From Halobacteriovoraceae bacterium (GTDB lineage: Bacteria > Bdellovibrionota > Bacteriovoracia > Bacteriovoracales > Bacteriovoracaceae), in assembly GCA_002712005.1 (NCBI GenBank), contig PASP01000001.1, positions 136,590 through 200,589 on the forward strand: a stretch of 64,000 nt of DNA. The letters run 5' to 3'. The notes below the pieces were generated by a model, which ran no database searches, had not been told where the DNA came from, and saw nothing but the letters and a program-made list of their open reading frames with translations. Position numbers and translations under genes: made by a program. Below, piece after piece: positions 27,014-35,252 of the stretch. Numbering within the stretch: the stretch's first letter is position 1; each line of letters starts with the position of its first letter.

Positions 27014-27849
27014 TAAATCATCTCTCTTACGAACTGATCTAAGTAACGTTTATCTATATCGATATCCACAACTCTATCTATCTTATTCTTAACTTCTTTT
27101 GATTTAGACTTAAATTGATAGATACCTTGCCTCCCTCCAATTTCACCAGAAACTTTAAAAGACACTGGTATCTTTTCGGCTTTATCAAGTGGTGCTAACA
27201 ACCTAAAGCAATGAGTTCTTTTGTCTGCAACAAAATTCTTTAAATTCACTTGTTCAAGAAGATATTGCCAATCGCTTAGCACAACGATTTCTCTGTTTCT
27301 TGCCAAATGCTTTTTAAGGGCCATCTCTCTATCAGCCGCAGGAGTGTAAGTATCTTTCATACTTAAAATCAAGTCTCCATTGGAATTAATAATATTGTGT
27401 TTTGTTAGAGTGGATATCAAACTGATAATCCCCTTCTCTCCACTATTACTCGGTATATCTATAATTTGATCACTTATAATTAATGCATGAATAGAATCAT
27501 TGGTTTCAGCAGCCAGCAGATATAACATACAGGTTATTTCAAGTGCTGCTTGAAGTTTTGATATACCATCCCAACCATAGAGCATTGAGGGACCAGCATC
27601 TATCACTACTGCAATTTGTACATTTCTTTCTTCTTCAAACGTTTTGATAAACGGATCACCCGTTTTGGCCAAAATCTTCCAGTCAATAAATCGGACATCA
27701 TCGCCATGAGTGTATTGACGATGTTCTTTGAATTGAAGTCCGCTTCCTCTGAAATGACTTTTCAGCATACCAATACTGAAGCTATTACTTTGCTTAAAAA
27801 GCTGAGTCTTTATTTCTCCAACAATTTTTCGGACTTCGATTATATTCAT
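27013..27849 (-). CDS. DUF58-domain protein of the Bat operon
   Basis: This is a 278-residue soluble protein with the DUF58 signature (HFRGSGLQFKEHRQYTHGDD followed by VRFIDWKILAKTGDPFIKTF) and a VWA-like second half (VQIAVVIDAGPSMLYGWDGI). Such proteins pair with MoxR ATPases and are thought to act as adaptors presenting clients. The ATG overlaps the moxR stop as ATGA. The call is secure at family level; the function is not. Confidence 0.93.
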   Translation of the reverse strand: MNIIEVRKIVGEIKTQLFKQSNSFSIGMLKSHFRGSGLQFKEHRQYTHGDDVRFIDWKILAKTGDPFIKTFEEERNVQIAVVIDAGPSMLYGWDGISKLQAALEITCMLYLLAAETNDSIHALIISDQIIDIPSNSGEKGIISLISTLTKHNIINSNGDLILSMKDTYTPAADREMALKKHLARNREIVVLSDWQYLLEQVNLKNFVADKRTHCFRLLAPLDKAEKIPVSFKVSGEIGGRQGIYQFKSKSKEVKNKIDRVVDIDIDKRYLDQFVREMI

Positions 27850-28796
27850 ATAATTTTTTGAGCTACCTTTAAAGCTACATCTCTAGCATCAATCTTATCG
27901 AGCATTGCTTCATATGAGAGAATCAATCTATGTCCTAGTACATCTGGTACAACCTTTAATAAGTGATGTGGGGCTACAAAATCACTGCCATCGATAAAGG
28001 CGGTGAACTTTGAGATTTTATATAGCCATTGACATGCTCTTGGAGAAGCACCCGCTAGAATAACTCCCTCATTTTCTTTCAAAAATAAATCTGAACTCGG
28101 TCTTGTTGCATGGACAATTCTAACAATGAGATCCTTCATCTTGTCGTCGATATATACAGCGTTTGTCTGTTCTTGAATCGTGAGAAGGTCATCTGTAGAA
28201 AGAGTCGCTTGAATATCATCTAGAAAATTTTTACCAAGATCTAGAATAGATTTCTCAGCTTCTAAGTCAGGGTAATCAACATGAATCTTCATCATGAATC
28301 GGTCCATTTGAGCTTCTGGAAGAGGATAGGTCCCCTCTTGCTCAATGGGATTCTGTGTAGCTAACACTACAAATGGAGCCGATAACTTATGCGTATTATC
28401 TCCAATTGTGACCTGCTTCTCAGCCATGGCCTCCAAAAGAGCAGCTTGTACCTTGGCAGGTGATCGATTGATTTCATCAGCAAGTAGAATTTGTGTAAAG
28501 ATGGGTCCAAACTTAGTTGAAAAGGTTTCTGTTTTTTGGCTATAGATCATGGTTCCAATAAGATCTGATGGCAAAAGGTCTGGCGTAAATTGAATCCTCT
28601 TAAAAGATAGATCACACAATTTACTCATTGTTGAAACCGACATCGTTTTACCTAGACCAGGCATCCCCTCAATCAAAAGGTGTCCTTCACAAACAAGAGC
28701 ACATAGAATGGAGTCCAATAACTTCTCTTGTCCAAAAATATATTTCTTTGCGTGATTTAGGGAGTTAATTGCTTTTTCTCTAACATCTGTAGACAT
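27846..28796 (-). CDS. MoxR-family AAA+ ATPase
   Basis: This chaperone-like ATPase heads the Bat operon. The 316-residue protein has Walker A (HLLIEGMPGLGKTMSVSTMS), Walker B (QILLADEINRSPAKVQAALL), sensor 1 (APFVVLATQNPIEQEGTYPL) and sensor 2 (LAGASPRACQWLYKIS). MoxR proteins are believed to remodel or activate VWA partner proteins, here BatA and BatB. AGAGG precedes ATG 28796. The 147-base gap upstream has a possible TATAAT -10 but no convincing -35. Confidence 0.95.
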   Translation of the reverse strand: MSTDVREKAINSLNHAKKYIFGQEKLLDSILCALVCEGHLLIEGMPGLGKTMSVSTMSKLCDLSFKRIQFTPDLLPSDLIGTMIYSQKTETFSTKFGPIFTQILLADEINRSPAKVQAALLEAMAEKQVTIGDNTHKLSAPFVVLATQNPIEQEGTYPLPEAQMDRFMMKIHVDYPDLEAEKSILDLGKNFLDDIQATLSTDDLLTIQEQTNAVYIDDKMKDLIVRIVHATRPSSDLFLKENEGVILAGASPRACQWLYKISKFTAFIDGSDFVAPHHLLKVVPDVLGHRLILSYEAMLDKIDARDVALKVAQKII

Positions 28797-28943
28797 ATAA
28801 ACCTCTGTAATTTTAAGAACATAAGTATTATATTATTAATCCCTTTATTTTCCAGTGTGGAAAAATGATCTAAAAGATGTCTAAATATTTTATCCATCAA
28901 TAGGATTAAAGAATTTAGAATAGCGATTTTAGGAAATTAATTG

Positions 28944-31900
28944 TTATTGAATTGTTAAAGTAGAGAAAATTTTTCTTAAAAGGCGATCAAATTCACGTTT
29001 TTTATCGTTTGCGACATAGTTAACAGAGTTAAATAGTCGGGAGCTATCTTTATCTAATAAATACCTGACTATTTTATTCACTTCTCGATAGGAAGTATTC
29101 TTTTCACATTTATCCTTATAACAAATGGCAGTTGCTGAACTTACCGCCAACCATGACTGAAAGGCTTTCATATCGACTTCTTTACTCATAATAATATTAT
29201 CTAAGAATGCGACTAACTTCCTATCGGAATCATAAGTATTTATATCCTTCAATAGTGAATTTAAAGAAGAAATTCCATCCTTCAATAGACTTAGTTTTTG
29301 TGAAGCAATCACATAGTCTAAGTTTCCTATTAACTGGCCTTGATTATGAACTAAAAGAAGCATGGTCTCATTTAACAAGGTGCCAACGGCTGTATTTCCA
29401 CTTTCCAATTCATTCAAGACCACATCGAGAAAATAGTTGGCCTTTACGAGAAATTCATTATCTTCAAACGGGAGTATTGTTTTTAGTACGTTATAATTGT
29501 CGACACCCCAATCAATCAAAGGTTCTAAATCAGTTAACTCCAAATCTTTATACCGACTCGAATTCCTTACAACGCTTGCATCACCGACATAAGTGGAAGC
29601 TAGGGCCAGTTTTGTCCCTAAATTCTCGATCAACCTCTGGTTCACATATTCTGCATCATAAAAGTAGTCTATAACCTTTGTAATAAGCCCATTCGCTCTC
29701 GCCTTACTTAATATTTTTTCCACAAGCAAGACTAACTCATTAAAAGTTGTATTCTTTAAAAAAGTAGTGTCAATTCTATTGAGACGACTTCCTTTTCTTA
29801 CTCTATTAAATTCCTGCTTTGTTCTACCGAGTCGATCTCTAATTAATCGAGCAGCGTTAGTAAATACGTTTACCATACTTAAGTCTGTTAGGATTTTTCC
29901 ATTGTGATGGATGAGATCTTTCTTCGACTCTAAGACTGGGATTGATATATTAATTCCTAATATTCTACGATTTATTACCGTACTGGCCTGAGAGTTATCT
30001 GGACTTGAAGACACAATGATTTGCAGCAATGAGCGCATGTAATCACCATAACTCCAACCCTCCTTATTATTCACATCACCCAAACCTATAAATGTTCTTA
30101 GCGCATTTCGACCAAGTCGATGCTGCGCTCTATCCATAAATTTCCCACAGAACTTCAATGGAATACAAAGTCTCATTAGTGAATGTTTTGAAGCTACCGT
30201 TTCATCATAATCAGAAGCCTTTGCTACTGAATTCATATAATGAGCACCTAAGTAGTTTTCATCAAATCGCACATCTCTAATTACAGTTTCGATTCGCTCC
30301 ATTGTATTCATCGATACATTCTTTTCATCAGGAGCATTATCCATCATGTCAGAGTCAATCTCCCAATCTTTCGTAAAATAAGCATCTACAGAGCGTGGAA
30401 TATGTTGATATTCAACATTAACTTTATTCGTTTCTAGTTCTGTATCCGTAAGATCAAAGAGCATCGAAAGAGTTTCACCTATTGTAATCCTTTTGATTGA
30501 CTGTTCAGTTCCTTCATATGGAATACTCAGGCCTTCATTGGGATGTATAGACTTTATCAACAGCTCCAAAGCTGTAGGATTGTCATCATTTTTTTTGGTA
30601 AGCTTATCGAGTAGTGAATTTTGAATAAACTGAATTCTATCCCGTGCAGGACAAGGATCACTTCCAATTTGCAATGAATGATAATTCTTGCAGTCATAAT
30701 CAGCAAGGTGCTCAAACGTTACAGGACCTAGGACTTGTTCATATTCTCCGGAGTTATACTTATGAGCAAGATAAAGAAGTCTATTCAGGTTCGTTATGAA
30801 CTCTTTAAGATACGGAAAGTTTTCATTTTTAGAATAGAAGGATACTACTGCCTTTAAAAAGTTATTTTCCCCTTCAGGGTTAAGAGTATTAACGAGATTA
30901 AACACAGCCACCAAGTTCTTTTTCCGCTTATTATTTGAAATAAAGTCATCCAAAGAACTCACAACGGATACAATTCCTTCTCCATCAATAGATTTATAAT
31001 TCTCGGATATATATTTCAACAACGTAGTTCCCGATCTCATCATCTCTGGAGAAAAGAAGGAATGATTCCTCCAAACATAATCTTCTCCATACATATAACC
31101 ACCGAGAGTATTGACTTCTGAAATAAATTTAAAAAATGGATTTGATTCAATTTGACCACGGCATTCATTCGGCAACTGACTTATCATTTTATAAAAATCT
31201 AGATCCGCACTCGAAAGAGCCTCGATACATTTTGATTCAACAGTTTCCTCAACAACATTTCTAAGATCTACTTGTACGGATTGCTCTCTTGGAATATAGG
31301 GATCATGACTTAATAAGAGGCTTTCGTTCTTACTCTCGACACCACCCCTAGAAATGATCTTTATAATTTCAATAATATGGTCACGTGAGAAAAAATTTCT
31401 ATAATCTTCAATTATTTCAACTCCACCCAATTTCTCAGTAACTTCTTCTAGAGAGGACAAGAATTGATCTTGATGGTTAAGATACAAAGACAAAACTTCA
31501 TCAATCTCCGTAGAGAAATTATTCAACAAAGAGCTATAAAAACTAAAAAGCAACCTAACATCTACATTCCCTTTGTAGTGACTATCTAAGAAGTTGAAAA
31601 AAAACAACCGTCCATCACGAGAAAATGAATTCCAAACACGCCCGAGAGATCTAAGTTCTCCCTCTTTCTTTGTTAAAACCCAGTCTAGAAAATATATAAT
31701 GTCATCATTGAGATCTTCTTCCATCTTCACAAACAGATCGTAAAAGCTCATCATCAGATCTGAATCTATCTCTACGGAGTTTTTTATAAAATCAACAAAG
31801 GATACATGATAGTCAGAAGAAAAGAACTTCAGAAGAAAAAGCTCCTTATTCACAACTTCATCTGGAACTTGCGTTTGAAGAAATTTAAAGAAGTCATAAT

Positions 31901-33071
31901 AATGAGAGATATTTAAAAGTTTAGTTGTTTTCGATACTGCATTTATATAAACAAGCTTATACTTTTCCTTTTTGAAACTAATTGGATGAACGACATCATC
32001 TTCATATGAGTCAAAACTATCACATATATTTTGAGCTGTTTTCAGAATCCCAAGAGATTCAATACTTTGATTTAAAAAGTTTTTCTTATCTGTCCTAAAG
32101 AGTTCTGCGATAAAGTCTTTCATATGCTCAGAGACGTCAACTTTCATTGCTCTATCACCAATAAAGCCTTCACACTTTATATCAGCTTTTAATAGCTTAT
32201 TAATCACTCTAAACTCTTTCCATTGATCTTTATCTTTTATAGCAGCATATTCGACGAGGTATTTAAAATCATCTTTAGTAAATTTTTTAGAGAGCATCTC
32301 TAAAAGAATGCTTCTATTATCTGTATTTTTTGCTGCGAATATATTTCTCAAAAACCTTATTTCACTAACAATGTCTTCTCGCTGAAACTTATCAACAAAC
32401 TTATCGAATAGATGATACCTGGCTTCTTTGAAACTCTCTTCCTCTAGATCTTTTGATAATGCATTAAAAAAGCTCATCTCAGTTACAGAGAGCAGTTGGT
32501 TGAATTTAGCTAGCACAGAACTAAGTCGATCTATATCTGTTTTAGTAGCTTTAAAAAATGAGAAGAAGTTTTTCAGATCCTCTTCCTCTAACTCAATATC
32601 TGTCTGACACTTGGTTCTATCCCTAGTGCATTTAAATATGTCATCGATATTGCCAAAGAAATTTGAATCACTTAATGAAGAGATTACCTTCGCAAATTCA
32701 TCTAACCCATTTTCACGATCCATTTCTTCAACGATAGATATGAAAAGATCGCGATTAACCTTATTGTTAATAAACCTTTCATTCAGCGGGCTCGTTAAAT
32801 AATTCCATTTTTCTAGATTTACTGAATCTAACGATTGATAAAGGACTGGAAACTTTTTATCCCAAGTTGTGCACTTAAAAAGATTCTTTGTATTAGAGAG
32901 CTCCAAGAGATTCTTTGTTAGGTCTAACTTCTTACAAGCCTCACCTCTAACGAGTTCTGAGGTACTATCAATATAATCGGACTCGATTGAGTCCGGACTC
33001 TGTTTAGAGCATGCCCCTATAGAGGCAAAGATAATTAAAATTATTCCTAGAACTAGGCCTCTGTTGGGCAT
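28944..33071 (-). CDS. Giant putative lipoprotein, 1375 aa, no known family
   Basis: This is the largest gene in the window. The N terminus is a lipoprotein signal (LGIILIIFASIGACSKQ) with a clear lipobox IGAC; the following Ser/Lys does not suggest inner-membrane retention. The rest is about 1350 residues of mostly helical, charged sequence with many Phe/Leu-rich helices, no membrane segment and no motif I recognise. A few Cys occur in spaced pairs (for example CARDR- and CIPLKFCGKF-like stretches). A large surface or periplasmic lipoprotein of lineage-specific type is the best description. It lies between the Bat operon and a LolA-like gene, which precedes it by five bases, so those two may be cotranscribed. 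Confidence 0.8.
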   Translation of the reverse strand: MPNRGLVLGIILIIFASIGACSKQSPDSIESDYIDSTSELVRGEACKKLDLTKNLLELSNTKNLFKCTTWDKKFPVLYQSLDSVNLEKWNYLTSPLNERFINNKVNRDLFISIVEEMDRENGLDEFAKVISSLSDSNFFGNIDDIFKCTRDRTKCQTDIELEEEDLKNFFSFFKATKTDIDRLSSVLAKFNQLLSVTEMSFFNALSKDLEEESFKEARYHLFDKFVDKFQREDIVSEIRFLRNIFAAKNTDNRSILLEMLSKKFTKDDFKYLVEYAAIKDKDQWKEFRVINKLLKADIKCEGFIGDRAMKVDVSEHMKDFIAELFRTDKKNFLNQSIESLGILKTAQNICDSFDSYEDDVVHPISFKKEKYKLVYINAVSKTTKLLNISHYYDFFKFLQTQVPDEVVNKELFLLKFFSSDYHVSFVDFIKNSVEIDSDLMMSFYDLFVKMEEDLNDDIIYFLDWVLTKKEGELRSLGRVWNSFSRDGRLFFFNFLDSHYKGNVDVRLLFSFYSSLLNNFSTEIDEVLSLYLNHQDQFLSSLEEVTEKLGGVEIIEDYRNFFSRDHIIEIIKIISRGGVESKNESLLLSHDPYIPREQSVQVDLRNVVEETVESKCIEALSSADLDFYKMISQLPNECRGQIESNPFFKFISEVNTLGGYMYGEDYVWRNHSFFSPEMMRSGTTLLKYISENYKSIDGEGIVSVVSSLDDFISNNKRKKNLVAVFNLVNTLNPEGENNFLKAVVSFYSKNENFPYLKEFITNLNRLLYLAHKYNSGEYEQVLGPVTFEHLADYDCKNYHSLQIGSDPCPARDRIQFIQNSLLDKLTKKNDDNPTALELLIKSIHPNEGLSIPYEGTEQSIKRITIGETLSMLFDLTDTELETNKVNVEYQHIPRSVDAYFTKDWEIDSDMMDNAPDEKNVSMNTMERIETVIRDVRFDENYLGAHYMNSVAKASDYDETVASKHSLMRLCIPLKFCGKFMDRAQHRLGRNALRTFIGLGDVNNKEGWSYGDYMRSLLQIIVSSSPDNSQASTVINRRILGINISIPVLESKKDLIHHNGKILTDLSMVNVFTNAARLIRDRLGRTKQEFNRVRKGSRLNRIDTTFLKNTTFNELVLLVEKILSKARANGLITKVIDYFYDAEYVNQRLIENLGTKLALASTYVGDASVVRNSSRYKDLELTDLEPLIDWGVDNYNVLKTILPFEDNEFLVKANYFLDVVLNELESGNTAVGTLLNETMLLLVHNQGQLIGNLDYVIASQKLSLLKDGISSLNSLLKDINTYDSDRKLVAFLDNIIMSKEVDMKAFQSWLAVSSATAICYKDKCEKNTSYREVNKIVRYLLDKDSSRLFNSVNYVANDKKREFDRLLRKIFSTLTIQ

Positions 33072-33076
33072 CTATT

Positions 33077-33877
33077 TTATTCCTTAGCTCTAAAATATTT
33101 TTGAGCCATTCCCATGTTTAATTTGTAATTCGTAAAGGTAAGCTTACTTTCACCTTCTCTAGCAATTTTTTTCTCGTTTTCTCCAGGTGCAACCACACTT
33201 TGCTTTGTTTTCACTGTTATTTCACCTGGCATACCAAAGCCTACAACATTTTCATATTCAATTTCAGTTTCCGTCTCTGTTATTTGCGGACCTTGTATCA
33301 TCTTTGTTCTTACTTCATCTAAGACCCACTTATTTTTTGACCACGACTTCTTTTCATAATCAAATAAAGAATCTTGAAAACCTAGAGGGCTATAGCTTTT
33401 ATACTTAGTTAGTACACCTTGATTATTGAAGCTTACTTCAATCTTATTAATGGCCTTTGTATTGGTTGGGTCCTCCCCTTCCAGTACTGTATTACTTCCA
33501 ACTTTCTTCTCTTTGAGCTTATATCCCCTAAGCTTTGGTGAAATTTCTTGAGGAATTAAATAATCAATTCTATTTACGATTAAAGCTTTTAAGCTTTCTC
33601 TCAATTGATCAAAGCCCCTTGGAATCCCTTGAACCTCTAAAGCTACACGACCTGGATACATCCAATAGAGCTCATAATAAATTTCATTTTTAATTTTAAC
33701 TGTTACATACTGTTTTTTGATTTGCTCAGTAAGTCCATCTAATCTCACTTCGCAGTAGACATCTTTTAACCCAGTCTTTATTGGATTGTATGAAGTCAGA
33801 TCAAAGTCTGAAACAATGGGATTCGAATAAACATTCGTAATTGAAATTAAGATTAAAGTTAGTATTTTAAACAACAT
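33077..33877 (-). CDS. Periplasmic LolA-like / outer-membrane-associated protein
   Basis: This is a 266-residue secreted protein with a signal peptide (MLFKILTLILISITNVYS). The body is beta-rich with alternating strands (YVTVKIKNEIYYELYWMYPG; INKIEVSFNNQGVLTKYKSY; GEITVKTKQS) that resemble the half-barrel of LolA-like or outer-membrane lipoprotein-sorting proteins, though I cannot be sure. AGGTG precedes the ATG. It is directly upstream of the giant lipoprotein gene, so a role in trafficking or partnering that lipoprotein is a reasonable but unproved idea. Confidence 0.6.
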   Translation of the reverse strand: MLFKILTLILISITNVYSNPIVSDFDLTSYNPIKTGLKDVYCEVRLDGLTEQIKKQYVTVKIKNEIYYELYWMYPGRVALEVQGIPRGFDQLRESLKALIVNRIDYLIPQEISPKLRGYKLKEKKVGSNTVLEGEDPTNTKAINKIEVSFNNQGVLTKYKSYSPLGFQDSLFDYEKKSWSKNKWVLDEVRTKMIQGPQITETETEIEYENVVGFGMPGEITVKTKQSVVAPGENEKKIAREGESKLTFTNYKLNMGMAQKYFRAKE

Positions 33878-33905
33878 AGTTCACCTCATAGCTAACTCTA
33901 TTGTC

Positions 33906-35252
33906 TCAGTCTCCCTGATAACTATCAATAATAGACAGCTTTTGCCGCCAATCTTGATGAAAATAGACTTTTAAGTGCTTTTCCTTCTTATAAGTGACCA
34001 TTCCTGCGCTTCCCTTCACCGGTTTTATATTTTTTACCTTTGTATAAACAATAGGAATCTCACTTATTTCTATACCATTTAGGTCAACTAAGGCCGAGGC
34101 TAAGATTTCAAAATCAGCTACATCAAGATTGAGCTCATTTGATGCCTTAACAATCATGTGTCCACTTTTCATTCCCTCAAGGTGGATCCACATATCCTCT
34201 TTCTTACTAAACTCTTTTCTTATGTAGTCATTTTCCTGCGCAGTTCTCCCTAGATAACACTTTGTATTTCTATATAAGATTTCTATATGATTCTGATGAC
34301 CCTGAACAGTAGTCTTCTTCTTCTCATAGTTCCAAATAGGTTGAATTATCTTTTGATCTCTTAACTTAGATACAACTTGCTTATTTCCTTTTTTCAAATG
34401 TTCAGATTCGAGTTTCTGTATTCTCTCCTTCACAATTTGACGAGACTTTTGCCAACCTTTTATTTTATCGAAAAGAAATTCTCGTTTTTTGTAATGTCCC
34501 TCTATACCTCTAAAGCTAACTTTAAATCGCCCTTCCCCTACTTCTTGAATAGATTCAAGATCCTTCTCTGTCCATGGTCTTAATTTTTCCACTTCATTTA
34601 AGAGAACCAACTCCCCTTTCATCTTCTTAAGTGTATTCATTCTCTTACTATATTTTTCTTTCTTTTTTTCTGTATCTTTATCTGTAGCAAATTCTAAATA
34701 TTCTTCGAATTTGAAGTCTGTATCTTTGTCTCCAAAATCAACATCAGCAAAACCTAATTCTTTAAATAAGAGTTTTAAATTGATTTCTTGATCAGCCGTC
34801 CAACTTTCGACAACTTTTCCTTCCCAACTCCTAAAAACTTCAACTTCATTCTCTTTATATTTTATATGGGCAAAAAAGAGATCTCTCCCTCTCCAAAAAA
34901 AGATCATTTCTTGAATAGTCGCCTCTTTAACCCCCTTCAGCCTCAATACTCTATCATCCGTAGATGCCTCTATATCGACGACCTTCATTCCTCGCCAATA
35001 TCGTCTTGCAAACTGTAAAAAGCGATCTTGTATCTTAAATTCTGCAGGTACTTTTTTAGTACTAAAATCAAAGCCTTGATATTGAGCCCCTCTTCCCACA
35101 TAGAGAAAATAAGTCTTTCCAGGGATACGACATTGCATGGATAAGACATGAGGGGTTGAAACCACCTGTTGAATAACTGCATGGCCTTTATTTTCTAGAA
35201 TATGGGAAAAAGCCTCGACTTTCCGTGTTAAGTTATTTAAAGATTGTTTCAT
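33906..35252 (-). CDS. NFACT-domain protein (RqcH/FbpA-like)
   Basis: NFACT proteins bind obstructed 50S subunits and, as RqcH, recruit Ala-tRNA to tag stalled chains. This 448-residue protein has the NFACT-N half (SMQCRIPGKTYFLYVGRGAQ), a central coiled coil (about residues 190-285) and the NFACT-R domain (IEILYRNTKCYLGRTAQEND; DMWIHLEGMKSGHMIVKAS; FEILASALVDLNG). It is shorter than Bacillus RqcH (about 570). It ends in TGA; another in-frame stop follows 12 codons later. Its ATG overlaps the divergent mutS2 ATG, and mutS2-type proteins also split collided ribosomes in Bacillus, so the neighbours may share a rescue pathway. Confidence 0.88.
   Translation of the reverse strand: MKQSLNNLTRKVEAFSHILENKGHAVIQQVVSTPHVLSMQCRIPGKTYFLYVGRGAQYQGFDFSTKKVPAEFKIQDRFLQFARRYWRGMKVVDIEASTDDRVLRLKGVKEATIQEMIFFWRGRDLFFAHIKYKENEVEVFRSWEGKVVESWTADQEINLKLLFKELGFADVDFGDKDTDFKFEEYLEFATDKDTEKKKEKYSKRMNTLKKMKGELVLLNEVEKLRPWTEKDLESIQEVGEGRFKVSFRGIEGHYKKREFLFDKIKGWQKSRQIVKERIQKLESEHLKKGNKQVVSKLRDQKIIQPIWNYEKKKTTVQGHQNHIEILYRNTKCYLGRTAQENDYIRKEFSKKEDMWIHLEGMKSGHMIVKASNELNLDVADFEILASALVDLNGIEISEIPIVYTKVKNIKPVKGSAGMVTYKKEKHLKVYFHQDWRQKLSIIDSYQGD

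Noticed and set aside
28851-28870. Small hairpin TTTTCCA/TGGAAAA upstream of moxR
   Set aside because: It is short, lacks a T run after the stem, and may be chance in AT-rich DNA.
29207-29674. 155-residue + strand ORF inside the giant lipoprotein gene
   Set aside because: It is antisense to a long, well-formed gene, has no ribosome site and shows no family features.
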